Source of the DNA: Nostoc sp. TCL26-01
Lineage (GTDB): Bacteria; Cyanobacteriota; Cyanobacteriia; Cyanobacteriales; Nostocaceae
DNA length: 64,000 nt
Assembly (NCBI RefSeq): GCF_013393945.1
Contig: NZ_CP040297.1
Span: 5,240,001-5,304,000, forward strand
Reading direction: 5' to 3'
Shown here piece after piece: positions 9,662 to 18,934 of the stretch (its first letter is position 1; every line of letters starts with the position of its first letter). The position numbers and the translations under genes are program-made. The notes beneath the pieces are model-generated. The model did not search any database. It was not told the origin of the DNA and saw only the letters and a program-made list of their open reading frames with translations.

Positions 9662-11599
9662 ATGACGAGCAGTTACAGTGCCGATCAGATTCAAGTTCTG
9701 GAAGGTCTGGAAGCCGTCCGCAAACGACCGGGGATGTACATCGGAACTACCGGCCCGCGAGGACTCCACCATTTAGTTTATGAGGTGGTAGATAACTCTA
9801 TAGATGAAGCATTAGCAGGTTACTGTACTCACATAGAGATTGACCTGAATGCGGATGGTTCGGTGACTGTCACAGATGATGGTCGAGGTATTCCCACAGA
9901 TACTCACTCACGCACAGGAAAATCGGCTTTAGAAACTGTGTTAACCGTGCTGCACGCCGGTGGAAAGTTTGGCGGTGGTGGTTACAAGGTTTCTGGAGGA
10001 TTGCACGGGGTTGGTATTTCTGTAGTCAACGCCTTGTCAGAAATTGTAGAAGTTACAGTCTGGCGAGACAAAAAAGTCCATACCCAGCGCTACGAACGGG
10101 GTGTCCCTGTCACTGAATTAATCGCCAAGCCAGAGAAAGAAGCCAGAACTGGCACTTCTGTCACCTTCAAGCCAGACGCACAAATTTTTACTACAGGGAC
10201 TGAGTTTGATTACATCACTCTATCAGGTCGCTTACGTGAGTTGGCGTATTTAAATGCAGGGGTAAAAATTACTTTTACTGATAATCGTTTAGAAATCATC
10301 AAAAGCGACACACCCAAAGTAGAAACTTACGAATACAAGGGTGGGATTAAAGAATATGTTGCTTACATGAATCGTGAGAAGCAACCACTGCATGAGGAAA
10401 TTATCTATGTGCAGGGAGAACGCAACAATGTACAAGTGGAAGTTTCCTTGCAGTGGTGTACTGATGCTTACACAGATAATGTGTTGGGTTTTGCTAATAA
10501 TATTCGGACTGTTGACGGTGGAACCCACTTAGAAGGATTGAAAGCAGTTCTGACTCGGACGTTAAATGCGATCGCCCGCAAACGCAATAAAATTAAAGAA
10601 AATGAACCTAATCTCAGTGGTGAACACGTCCGTGAAGGTTTAACCGCCGTCATTTCTGTCAAAGTCCCCGATCCCGAATTTGAAGGACAAACTAAAACTA
10701 AACTCGGTAACACCGAAGTGCGAGGGATCGTTGATTCCTTAGTAGGGGAAGTCCTCACCGAATATCTAGAATTTCATCCTGGGATAGCCGACTCAATTTT
10801 AGATAAAGCTATTCAAGCTTTTAAAGCCGCAGAAGCAGCTCGTCATGCAAGGGAATTGGTTCGGCGTAAGTCAGTCCTAGAATCTTCCCCTCTACCAGGG
10901 AAACTCGCAGATTGCAGTTCCCGTGATCCCGGCGAGTCCGAAATCTTTATCGTCGAAGGCGATTCCGCCGGTGGGAGTGCCAAGCAAGGACGCGATCGCC
11001 GTACCCAAGCCATCCTCCCGCTACGTGGTAAAATCCTCAACATCGAGAAAACTGACGATTCCAAAATCTACAAAAACAACGAAGTTCAAGCGTTAATTAC
11101 AGCTCTTGGTTTAGGGGTGAAAGGTGAAGAATTTGATTCTTCCCAGTTACGTTATCACCGTATTGTGATTATGACTGATGCTGACGTAGATGGGGCGCAC
11201 ATCCGCACACTTTTATTGACCTTCTTTTATCGATATCAGCGATCGCTAATTGAGCAAGGCTTCATCTACATAGCTTGCCCACCGTTGTATAAAGTAGAAC
11301 GGGGACGCAACTATGAGTATTGCTATAGCGATCGGGAACTACAAAATGCACTCGCTAAATTCCCAGCTAATGCCAACTACACCATCCAACGTTTCAAAGG
11401 TTTAGGTGAAATGATGCCAGAACAACTCTGGACAACCACCATGAACCCAGAAACCCGCACCCTCAAGCAAGTAGAAATTGAAGATGCCGCAGAGGCTGAC
11501 CGCATCTTTACAATTTTAATGGGCGATCGGGTTGCACCCAGACGAGAATTTATTGAAACCTACGGTTCTAAACTCAACCTAGTAGATTTAGATATCTAA
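9662..11599 (+). CDS. gyrB: DNA gyrase subunit B
   Basis: ATPase subunit of DNA gyrase, 645 aa, the usual length for cyanobacterial GyrB without the long proteobacterial insert. The GHKL ATPase region shows VVDNSIDEALAG, TDDGRGIP and SGGLHGVGISVVNALS; the TOPRIM region shows EIFIVEGDSAGGSAKQGRD and the DADVDGAHIRTLLL metal-binding motif; the C-terminus has RFKGLGEM. The ATG follows CAGGAG. Its own terminator follows at about 11657. Confidence 0.97.
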   Translation: MTSSYSADQIQVLEGLEAVRKRPGMYIGTTGPRGLHHLVYEVVDNSIDEALAGYCTHIEIDLNADGSVTVTDDGRGIPTDTHSRTGKSALETVLTVLHAGGKFGGGGYKVSGGLHGVGISVVNALSEIVEVTVWRDKKVHTQRYERGVPVTELIAKPEKEARTGTSVTFKPDAQIFTTGTEFDYITLSGRLRELAYLNAGVKITFTDNRLEIIKSDTPKVETYEYKGGIKEYVAYMNREKQPLHEEIIYVQGERNNVQVEVSLQWCTDAYTDNVLGFANNIRTVDGGTHLEGLKAVLTRTLNAIARKRNKIKENEPNLSGEHVREGLTAVISVKVPDPEFEGQTKTKLGNTEVRGIVDSLVGEVLTEYLEFHPGIADSILDKAIQAFKAAEAARHARELVRRKSVLESSPLPGKLADCSSRDPGESEIFIVEGDSAGGSAKQGRDRRTQAILPLRGKILNIEKTDDSKIYKNNEVQALITALGLGVKGEEFDSSQLRYHRIVIMTDADVDGAHIRTLLLTFFYRYQRSLIEQGFIYIACPPLYKVERGRNYEYCYSDRELQNALAKFPANANYTIQRFKGLGEMMPEQLWTTTMNPETRTLKQVEIEDAAEADRIFTILMGDRVAPRREFIETYGSKLNLVDLDI

Positions 11600-11656
11600 C
11601 CCAAGTTGCCAGCTAACTATTTAGCACCAAGAGTCATATAAGTGTGGCTGATGATG

Positions 11657-11696
11657 AATGGGTAATTGATGTTAACCAATTACCCATTCATTTTTT
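11657..11696 (+). terminator. Rho-independent terminator after gyrB
   Basis: A perfect 12-bp stem (AATGGGTAATTG / CAATTACCCATT) with an 8-nt loop is followed by CATTTTTT. It lies about 57 bases past the gyrB stop codon. Confidence 0.8.
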
Positions 11697-11810
11697 CATC
11701 CCCAATCCCCAACCAAATTCTCGAAACTACCTCGTTAGGATGAGGGAGGTCAGCATAGTTTTCATAACTATTGTCAATAAATCTCTACTTAATGAAGTTT
11801 CACTAAAGCT

Positions 11811-12458
11811 ATGCCAGTAAGTCACGGCTTATTAGTAAGGTCCCTTTTCCATGTTCTGGGAATGAGTTGTTTAATCACGTTGTCTGCCTGTACTCAGCCA
11901 ACAGTGGAAACCCCCGTATCAACAGTTCCTCCCAATGCTTCCACACCCGTATCAACAGTTCCTCCCATTACACCAACACCAGCCAACACAACTGCTAACC
12001 GTAATTTGGCAGAACTGGCAAGTGCAGCAGTTAGCCAAGGACAGTTTCAAACGTTAACAAAAGCAATACAAGCCGCCGGTTTAACTGACCAGTTGACCAC
12101 ACCAGGCCCATACACCGTATTTGCACCCACTGATGCAGCTTTTGCCGCTTTACCAAAAACGACTCTCGACAATCTCCTCAAACCAGCCAATAAACAACAA
12201 TTAATTAAGCTTTTGGCTTACCACGTCTTACCAGGAAGATTTACCGCCAGTCAACTCCAATCAGGGCAAGTCAAAACAGTCGAGGGTAGCCCCGTCACTA
12301 TCAAAGTTGATTCATCCAGCCAAGCAGTCACAGTCAATAGGGCCAAAGTAACTCAGGCTGATATCCCAGCTAGCAATGGTATTGTTCACGTAGTAGACAA
12401 AGTTATCCTACCTGCCAACTTTCCGGCTAGTGTCAACACAACACCGACACCGCAATAA
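11811..12458 (+). CDS. Fasciclin (FAS1) domain lipoprotein
   Basis: Cell-surface protein of 215 aa. A hydrophobic signal ends in the lipobox-like LSAC at residues ~24-27, followed by a proline/threonine linker that contains a direct repeat of VSTVPP. The FAS1 domain covers residues ~65-205, with LAELASAA, the H1-like FAPTDAAFAALP and the H2-like NGIVHVVDKVILP blocks. FAS1 proteins mediate adhesion; the exact role here is unknown. It is transcribed alone between gyrB and the long sigA upstream region. Confidence 0.9.
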   Translation: MPVSHGLLVRSLFHVLGMSCLITLSACTQPTVETPVSTVPPNASTPVSTVPPITPTPANTTANRNLAELASAAVSQGQFQTLTKAIQAAGLTDQLTTPGPYTVFAPTDAAFAALPKTTLDNLLKPANKQQLIKLLAYHVLPGRFTASQLQSGQVKTVEGSPVTIKVDSSSQAVTVNRAKVTQADIPASNGIVHVVDKVILPANFPASVNTTPTPQ

Positions 12459-13628
12459 ATCAACCAACACACCAAGGCAATATTTCCCTATTGGTATCAA
12501 GCTAGTTAGTAGCAATCCATGATCGGGAAATTTTCTTGTCTTTTTTAGTTAGAGAAAATTGTTTGATAATATACATAAAGAATCTTCATTTAAATCATCG
12601 TTAACTTTCCAGATAACTAATGCACACAAAATACACCCTGTCAAGCAGCAAAAACGTTATTTATATTTTTTTTATAATTTATTTAATTAATGTACAATAA
12701 AATACCTTGCACCTAATTCGTAAGTACTACCACAAGTTAGAAAAGTATTTGTTATGCTTGTAAGGCAAAGCTCTACTTTGTCTAAGCAGGTAAAATAGAC
12801 TTCAGTATTTTTCAAATTGAAGGTTGCAAGGTAACAATATTCTCTTTGATTGATGTGATTGGTTTCACAAATTTATTATGTGGAGCTTATTTGCAAATAG
12901 TTTCCTCCCGAACAGGGTAAAAGGCAACTAGGTGTCTGCAATACACAGATTACAATCAAAAACACAGTGCTATTAACTTGTTAACATTCCCTTATTTCAT
13001 CTTTGAAAAGGACACTACTTTGTTTATATTCGATAAACTTTTGCTCTAAGCCAACAAATATCTGTAATCTTCAGTGCCAAACTCCTTTTTAATTGATTAA
13101 AATATCGTTGGATACAATAACAAGAGTTTGTCAAGATTCAGAAGGTGGAAATATCGGTGGTGCGCTACTGTGTAGATAAGACTAGATTAGTTAAACCTCA
13201 GCTTCTAGCCACTTGGCTAGTCCATACATACCCAATAAATATGGAGTGCAGGTGATTAAAACGTAACAAAATGAAGTCATTGCAAGCAAGCACTATCTAT
13301 CTTGGTGCATAGCATTTTGTCAGAAATTCAGCCCAATTCTCCGGACTGATTTATTTATGAAGGAAATGTGAAAATGGGTGTGTTCATGATTTCTGCCTAA
13401 ACTAACATGAAATGCACTATTTGTAAGTAATTTGCGTTTCACACAGCACCCAAAATTGTGTAAAGCAAACTTTAATTTTCTGAAGATGTGAGGACAGTGC
13501 CACTACAATTGCAAAAAGCTTGAGAGAAAATCTCAGGGTATACAGTTACCATTTTCAATCCCTTTTTGAGATCAGTGGCTTAACCTTGCTCAATCAGTTC
13601 ATGATTAATACACAAAAAGAGTGCAATT
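12459..13628. other. Long gene-free region upstream of the insertion sequence and sigA
   Basis: About 1.17 kb of AT-rich DNA with no frame I can defend, no tRNA-like fold and no tandem repeats. With the IS removed it is continuous with the 356 bases before sigA, so roughly 1.5 kb originally separated the fasciclin gene and sigA. Promoters or an untranslated RNA are possible but not demonstrated. Confidence 0.5.
13621..13628. repeat. Target-site duplication, left copy
   Basis: GTGCAATT directly before the left inverted repeat of the insertion sequence. Confidence 0.9.
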
Positions 13629-13704
13629 GGGAGCATCCACTTTTGGAAGATATACAGGTTCTGGGAGAATATAACAACAGATAAAACAGTGTGGATGACT
13701 TACC

Positions 13705-13896
13705 ATGAACCAGGATAAACAAGAAAGAATCAAAGCCTGTTTACAAGAATTGTCAACACTACTGTATGAAGAAGCAGATAAAAGTAAGCTGACAGACCTC
13801 GAAAGTATAGAAAAAACAGTTCGGAGTCAAATATTAGAACTAGTCAGTCCAGAAATAGCCCTTTTTTTATCGAACAAAAAACTGGAACAAAAGTAG
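13705..13896 (+). CDS. IS transposase, upstream frame (orfA)
   Basis: A 63-aa helical frame that opens the transposase. On its own it has no catalytic motif. Near its end the bases T TTT TTA (13863-13869) form a -1 slippery heptamer. Slipping there continues in the downstream frame as FFIEQKTGTKVGKTRK, which reads as a natural continuation. A full product of about 356 aa would result. The zero-frame product ends at TAG 13894-13896. Confidence 0.7.
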   Translation: MNQDKQERIKACLQELSTLLYEEADKSKLTDLESIEKTVRSQILELVSPEIALFLSNKKLEQK

Positions 13897-14774
13897 GTAA
13901 AACCAGGAAAATTAAAAGCTTAGTGGGGGAACTGACTCTTAAAGCCAAACAGTTACAGAAACTGGGTTTGAAGCCAAGAACCCGGTTAAGTCCATTACTT
14001 CAAAAGTGTTGTTTAAGGCTGTCAGCTAACGAATCATACCAAAAAGCAGAAATTGAAGTTGAGGCATTGACAGGAGTCAAAGTGGGTCACTCAACGCAAC
14101 AAAAATTAGTGCTGTCACAAGATTTTCAACTACCATTTGCAAAACAAGCAGTTTCAGAAGTCAGTGTAGATGGAGGAAAAGTCCGACTCAGAGGTAAACC
14201 GAAAGCAGGCTGTTACTGGCGAGACTATAAAACCGTTCGTCTGCAAGGGATTTACTATGGTGCGTTTTTTGATGACAACCAATCATTAGTTGATTATGTC
14301 AATAGCCAACGTCTGGTTAACCCGTTAGTGTGCTTGGGGGATGGTCATGATGGCGTGTGGAATCTAGTCAAAGAGTTTGGTAAAACAGAAAATTTTGAGC
14401 GTTGGGAAATCTTGGATTGGTATCACCTCAAAGAAAATCTCTATAAAGTTGGTGGTTCTTTAAAACGGCTTAAAGCTGCTGAAACGCTGTTATGGCAAGG
14501 TCAGATAGAAGAAACTCAAGCTTTATTTCTTCATTGTCGAGGTAAACAAGCGAAGAACTTCATTGCTTATCTTGAAAAACATCGCTCTCGTCTTGTCAAT
14601 TATGCCTATTACCAGGCTGAACAACTTTGTTCTATTGGTTCTGGCGCAGTTGAATCTGCTATTAAACAAATTGGTGCGAGGATTAAAATTTCTGGCGCAC
14701 AGTGGAATGTTGATAGTGTTAATCACATCCTCTCTATTCGTTGTGCTTATCTCAATGGTTTATTAGCTATTTGA
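13863..14774 (+). CDS. IS transposase, catalytic frame (orfB), ISKra4-like
   Basis: This frame lies -1 to orfA and is open from before 13863; a GTG at 13923 would be the first internal start, but expression by frameshifting from orfA is more likely. Recognisable blocks are VSVDGGKVRLRG, LGDGHDGVWNL, EILDWYHLKENL and GSGAVESAIKQIGARIK, supplying the DDE-type acidic residues and matching ISKra4-group transposases. No stop or deletion interrupts it. The stop codon lies only 27 bases before the right end of the element. Confidence 0.75.
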   Translation, partial: FFIEQKTGTKVGKTRKIKSLVGELTLKAKQLQKLGLKPRTRLSPLLQKCCLRLSANESYQKAEIEVEALTGVKVGHSTQQKLVLSQDFQLPFAKQAVSEVSVDGGKVRLRGKPKAGCYWRDYKTVRLQGIYYGAFFDDNQSLVDYVNSQRLVNPLVCLGDGHDGVWNLVKEFGKTENFERWEILDWYHLKENLYKVGGSLKRLKAAETLLWQGQIEETQALFLHCRGKQAKNFIAYLEKHRSRLVNYAYYQAEQLCSIGSGAVESAIKQIGARIKISGAQWNVDSVNHILSIRCAYLNGLLAI

Positions 14775-14801
14775 GTCTTTCTGCCAAAAGTGGATGCTCC
14801 C

Positions 14802-14809
14802 GTGCAATT
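14802..14809. repeat. Target-site duplication, right copy
   Basis: GTGCAATT directly after the right inverted repeat, identical to 13621-13628. Confidence 0.9.
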
Positions 14810-15165
14810 TCTGTGAAACAGGCTACAATCGGAACAGTCTTTATAAGAAAATATGCCAACAGTCATAACTCATTTGTATGGGGTGGTAAATTTTTTTATC
14901 AAGACAAGTCTTTGTTTCAAACAAGTCGGTTAAAAGTTATATGCGGTAGCAGAACTTTTGGCTTGTAATCTAGTGATTAAGTCAGCATCAAATGCGACTT
15001 TATACACTCAGTAATAGCTCTTCCCAAGAAAGAGCAAAACTTCCGAAAAATATTAGGGAAACTAACTTGAACACCCCTATCTTCGGTTGTCAACTAGCTC
15101 TATTTAACAAGAGCAGTAAAAACATCTTGAGTAATTGATTCTGCAAGGAGCATGAGGAACGCGGC
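14810..15165 (+). promoter_or_regulatory. sigA 5' region
   Basis: About 356 bases between the IS and sigA. A TACAAT at 14824-14829 could be a -10 box only about 20 bases from the IS edge, so the insertion may have replaced upstream promoter elements; no matching -35 is seen. AAGGAG at about 15146 precedes the sigA start by some 15 bases. The short frame crossing 14741-14968 spans the IS boundary and is not a gene. Confidence 0.35.
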
Positions 15166-16338
15166 ATGAACCAGGCTAACAACGTACTCGACAGCATTTA
15201 TCAGCCTGACCTAGAAATGATGAATCAGCCTGATATCGAGTTAGAGGACCTCTTGATAGAAGAAGACGAGGACTTGTTACTCGCTGATGAAGGCGAAATC
15301 GATGAGTTTTTAGAGCCTCAGTCTGATGAGGACGACGCAAAGTCTGGAAAAGCCGCTAAATCGCGTCGTCGGACACAAAGCAAGAAAAAGCACTACACCG
15401 AAGATTCGATTCGTTTGTATCTGCAAGAAATTGGACGAATTCGCCTATTACGAGCAGATGAAGAAATTGAGTTGGCGCGGAAAATTGCTGATTTACTGGA
15501 ATTAGAAAGGATTCGGGAAAGACTATCAGAGAAGTTGGAACGCGATCCTCGTGACAGTGAATGGGCCGAAGCTGTACAACTACCATTGTCAGCGTTTCGA
15601 TATCGTCTGCACATTGGTCGCCGCGCTAAAGACAAGATGGTGCAATCGAACTTGCGCCTTGTAGTGTCAATTGCCAAGAAGTACATGAATCGCGGCTTGT
15701 CATTCCAAGACTTGATTCAAGAAGGCAGTCTTGGTTTGATCCGTGCGGCTGAGAAGTTTGACCACGAAAAAGGTTATAAGTTCTCCACCTACGCTACATG
15801 GTGGATTCGTCAGGCAATTACTAGAGCGATCGCTGACCAATCCCGGACAATCCGTCTACCAGTTCACCTCTACGAAACCATCTCCCGCATCAAGAAAACC
15901 ACTAAGTTGCTGTCTCAAGAAATGGGACGCAAGCCGACAGAAGAAGAAATCGCCACTCGTATGGAAATGACCATCGAGAAACTACGGTTTATCGCTAAAT
16001 CTGCCCAATTACCAATCTCGTTAGAAACACCCATTGGTAAAGAAGAAGATTCCCGCTTAGGTGATTTCATCGAATCCGATGGCGAAACCCCAGAAGACCA
16101 AGTTTCTAAAAATCTTCTCCGTGAAGACTTAGAAAAAGTCCTCGACAGCCTCAGCCCTCGTGAACGTGATGTCCTCAGACTCCGTTATGGTTTAGATGAT
16201 GGTCGGATGAAGACTTTAGAAGAAATTGGACAAATATTTAACGTTACTCGTGAACGGATTCGGCAAATTGAAGCTAAAGCCCTACGTAAATTACGCCATC
16301 CCAACCGCAACAGTGTTCTTAAAGAATATATTCGCTAG
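15166..16338 (+). CDS. sigA: Principal RNA polymerase sigma factor (group 1)
   Basis: Housekeeping sigma-70 factor of 390 aa. An acidic N-terminus (residues ~20-60) is followed by region 1.2 (DSIRLYLQEIGRIRLL), region 2 (NLRLVVSIAKKYMNRGL, FQDLIQEGSLGLIRA, FSTYATWWIRQAITRAI), region 3 and region 4 (LSPRERDVLRLRYGL, TRERIRQIEAKALRKLRHP). The short, strongly acidic N-terminal part is usual for cyanobacterial group 1 factors. It is monocistronic with a terminator after it, and an IS sits in its upstream region. Confidence 0.97.
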   Translation: MNQANNVLDSIYQPDLEMMNQPDIELEDLLIEEDEDLLLADEGEIDEFLEPQSDEDDAKSGKAAKSRRRTQSKKKHYTEDSIRLYLQEIGRIRLLRADEEIELARKIADLLELERIRERLSEKLERDPRDSEWAEAVQLPLSAFRYRLHIGRRAKDKMVQSNLRLVVSIAKKYMNRGLSFQDLIQEGSLGLIRAAEKFDHEKGYKFSTYATWWIRQAITRAIADQSRTIRLPVHLYETISRIKKTTKLLSQEMGRKPTEEEIATRMEMTIEKLRFIAKSAQLPISLETPIGKEEDSRLGDFIESDGETPEDQVSKNLLREDLEKVLDSLSPRERDVLRLRYGLDDGRMKTLEEIGQIFNVTRERIRQIEAKALRKLRHPNRNSVLKEYIR

Positions 16339-16393
16339 TCAGTTGTCAGTAGTCAGTTGTGATGACTATTGACTACTGACAAATAACTTAAAA

Positions 16394-16426
16394 GCCTGGA
16401 ACAGCATTAGCTATTCCAGGTTTTTA
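16394..16426 (+). terminator. Terminator after sigA
   Basis: CCTGGAA / TTCCAGG stem with a 12-nt loop followed by TTTTTA, 60-90 bases past the sigA stop. Confidence 0.75.
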
Positions 16427-16579
16427 TTTATGTTTTATCGAACAGAATTCAGTAGTCAGGAGACAGAATTCAGGATGAATTCTGTGCGACTGTAGGATCT
16501 AGCTTGCTTCTGTGTTGGCGTTAGCCTCTAGTAGAGAAGGATATTCTGAATTCTTCTTCAATATCAACTTTTCTAGGAC

Positions 16580-16759
16580 TTAGAGAATGCCCCAGAAGTG
16601 TAAAAAACCTTGACCAGAAAATAGTTCAATCAATGCGGCTGCTAAAAAGCCGATCATTGCTAAACGACCATTCCAGATTTCTGCTTGGGGGGTAAATCCC
16701 CAGCGCCAAGCATTACGGTCTTCAACTACGGGAGCAGAGAATTTTGTTGTGTCTGTCAT
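16580..16759 (-). CDS. High light-inducible protein (Hlip), one-helix chlorophyll-binding protein
   Basis: A 59-aa thylakoid protein. Its single transmembrane helix contains AEIWNGRLAMIGFLAAALIE, the chlorophyll a/b-binding signature (E..NGR.AM.G). Hlips bind chlorophyll and carotenoid and protect photosystem assembly under excess light. The ATG at 16759 (MTDTTKFS) is preferred; a GTG three codons upstream is also open. It is a single-gene unit convergent with sigA. Confidence 0.92.
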   Translation of the reverse strand: MTDTTKFSAPVVEDRNAWRWGFTPQAEIWNGRLAMIGFLAAALIELFSGQGFLHFWGIL

Positions 16760-17434
16760 GATTAGCACTCCAAACTGAGTTTGCTAAGGATTATTGCCGT
16801 ATGTAAATTAATATAACAATTTTTTTCGGGAGCGCAACATTTATTTATACTTTTCTGGCTATAAATTCACCATAAGAGTTAGACCTACATAGCAAAACCT
16901 TTGCTACATCTATCGATAAGTAGAATTAGCCCGCACAAAATCTTATATCTATTGATACTAGTTATCAATTATTGTAGCAACCTACTGGCTGTTTACTCAG
17001 TATCTAATTGCTTATAAGACTAAGCAAAGATTTATGAGTGACTGAATCTTTCTAGTAACTATTCGCATTTAATGCAGATATCTGAGAACTTAGACAAAAG
17101 CTAGGTTATACCATTTCACGTTAATCATGATACACATAAATTATGTAGAGACGTTGCATTGCAACGTCTCTACTGTTCACATTTAAAGGAAATTGGTATT
17201 ACTTCTGAAGTAGCTGCTTCCCTAACCAGCTATGATTTCATTTTGAATGGCCTATCTGTCGCAAACATTTTTTGATTTGGTATAACTAGGTCTGCAACAG
17301 TTTTGGTATGATAGCCATCCCCCAAAAACCCCAAAAAATGACCATTGAGGAATATTGGGAATGGTAACCCCAGCAAGATATTCGCTATGAGCTTTCGTAT
17401 GACGGCGTTATATTGGCAAAATAAGTTTAAATCA
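16760..17434. other. Intergenic region with palindromic repeat
   Basis: About 675 bases upstream of the Hlip gene and downstream of dprA. The Hlip promoter should lie near 16780-16900. A MITE-like palindrome occupies 17106-17200. No coding frame could be supported. Confidence 0.5.
17106..17200. repeat. MITE-like palindromic repeat
   Basis: The core 17145-17173 is a perfect 14-bp inverted repeat (GTAGAGACGTTGCA, one base, then its complement). It is flanked by imperfect outer arms TATACCATTTC and GAAATTGGTATTA. A second identical core is at 55375-55403 and a diverged one near 46499. Confidence 0.7.
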
Positions 17435-18601
17435 TTATGATTTTTGATATCGCATTCCCGGAAGTTGGGAAACCAAACCCATCAATTCCAACTGTAATAA
17501 AGTACTGGAAACTGAACCAGCATTCATACCTGTTTGTTGAATAATTAAATCAAAAGGTAAAGCATCACAAGCGATAACATCAAGTACTTGTTGCAGTTCT
17601 GGCGATAGATTTGGTAAGCTTAAATGCTCAGGTATTGGTGATTTATCTACTAAATCCAGCTGTGGTATTGCTCCTAGCATTTTTAACAATTCATCTAGTT
17701 CTTTGAGAATTAAAGAAGCACCTTGATTAAGTAACTTTAAACAGCCTTGGGATGGATGATCATCGAGTCTTCCTGGTAGGGCGTAAACATCTCTACCAAA
17801 ATCATTAGCATAGGTAGCTGTAATTAAAGCACCGGACTTGATAGGTGCTTCCATGACTAAAATGGCACGACTTAACCCAGCAATGATTCTATTACGGCGG
17901 GGGAAATGAGTGCGATCTGGTGGAGTTTTGGCGGGATATTCACTGACGACTAAACCAGCAGTTAGAATTTGCTGATACAAATCCCGGTTTTTGTGGGGAT
18001 AGATGACATCGACACCTGTACCTAAAACAGCGATTGTACGTCCACCCGCTTTCATAGCGGCGCTGTGACTGACTGTATCAATTCCCTCCGCCATCCCAGA
18101 AACTACTGTGAAGCCATTTTTGGCTAAAGCTGTGCTAATTTGCCGAGTCCACCGGATACCATATTCTGTGGGTTGGCGCGTTCCCACAATGCCAACTAAG
18201 GGTTTGTGTGCCAGATTTTCTGACAGGTCTACTTCCCCGCGATAGTACAAAATTGGCGGTGGACTGGGGGTTTCCAAAAGCAAGCGGGGATAGTCTGTAT
18301 CGGCTGGTGTCCAGAAATAGGGATTTTCTTGTTCGTGTTGGCTGAGGAATTTTTCTGGATCAAGACGCGATCGCTGTTGTATAGTCTTCTCTAATGTCTG
18401 CACACCAAAACCCTCAACTTCTCCCAACTGAGCTTTGGTGGCGTTCCAAGCTGTAGCTAAACTACCAAAATGCTGCTGGAGTCTTCGCAACAAAACCGGC
18501 CCAATGCCCGAAATCTTTGTCCAAGCCAGCCAATACGCTCTTTCTTCTGCCACCTTTCTATCCTCACACCCACTGGGTTGAGTATTCCCAAATTTCAGCA
18601 A
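17435..18601 (-). CDS. dprA: DNA processing protein DprA
   Basis: A 388-aa protein that protects incoming single-stranded DNA and loads RecA during natural transformation. An N-terminal helix-hairpin-helix region (KISGIGPVLLRRL) precedes the Rossmann-like DprA domain, which has GIVGTRQPTEYG, VSGMAEGID, GTGVDVIYP, FPRRNRIIAGLS and GRDVYALPG. The C-terminal ~70 residues form the winged-helix domain. It starts six bases after a VapB-like gene and is probably co-transcribed with it. Confidence 0.95.
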   Translation of the reverse strand: MLKFGNTQPSGCEDRKVAEERAYWLAWTKISGIGPVLLRRLQQHFGSLATAWNATKAQLGEVEGFGVQTLEKTIQQRSRLDPEKFLSQHEQENPYFWTPADTDYPRLLLETPSPPPILYYRGEVDLSENLAHKPLVGIVGTRQPTEYGIRWTRQISTALAKNGFTVVSGMAEGIDTVSHSAAMKAGGRTIAVLGTGVDVIYPHKNRDLYQQILTAGLVVSEYPAKTPPDRTHFPRRNRIIAGLSRAILVMEAPIKSGALITATYANDFGRDVYALPGRLDDHPSQGCLKLLNQGASLILKELDELLKMLGAIPQLDLVDKSPIPEHLSLPNLSPELQQVLDVIACDALPFDLIIQQTGMNAGSVSSTLLQLELMGLVSQLPGMRYQKS

Positions 18602-18607
18602 TATTCA

Positions 18608-18832
18608 TTAATCCTCTCTTTCTGTTGCGTGTGTCTGTTCCCTAGTTTCCATAAAGTCATCAGAAAACTGATTTAAGCTATCAATTAAAGTTTCCCAAGG
18701 ATTTTCTTTAGAAATTAATACAACAGCATTACCTATTTTTTTGATATACACTTCATTCCCTGAAAATATATATTCTTTGGGGAGAATTACTGATTGATTG
18801 TCGTCATTTGTCGATAATTTGGCAGTATTCAT
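18608..18832 (-). CDS. VapB/AbrB-type antitoxin, no adjacent toxin
   Basis: A 74-aa protein with the SpoVT-AbrB/VapB swapped-hairpin motif NQSVILPKEYIF followed by VYIKKIGNAVVLI, then an acidic toxin-binding type tail (ENPWETLIDSLNQFSDDF). The usual downstream PIN toxin gene is absent: dprA begins six bases after its stop. It may be an orphan antitoxin, the remnant of a toxin-antitoxin pair, or a regulator of the dprA operon. Confidence 0.8.
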   Translation of the reverse strand: MNTAKLSTNDDNQSVILPKEYIFSGNEVYIKKIGNAVVLISKENPWETLIDSLNQFSDDFMETREQTHATERED

Positions 18833-18934
18833 CAGTTTTGCTTCTTGAGTGACTGTATATTTATTGTGCGATAACTAGTTCTAGTTTTTGTAGAATTCGT
18901 ACTCTAAATTCTGCATACGCGACTTTGAACTACT

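Larger units (their letters stand above)
13629..14801 (+). mobile_element. Complete ISKra4-like insertion sequence, 1173 bp
   Basis: The element begins GGGAGCATCCACTTTTGG and ends with its complement; 21 of the outer 22 bases of the two inverted repeats match. The 8-mer GTGCAATT flanks it directly at 13621-13628 and 14802-14809, a clean target-site duplication. It carries two overlapping frames for a transposase. Intact ends, intact frames and an undamaged duplication indicate a recent and possibly active insertion. Confidence 0.9.

Noticed and set aside
14741..14968. 75-aa frame after the transposase
   Set aside because: It crosses the right end of the IS into host DNA, so it cannot be an ancestral gene.
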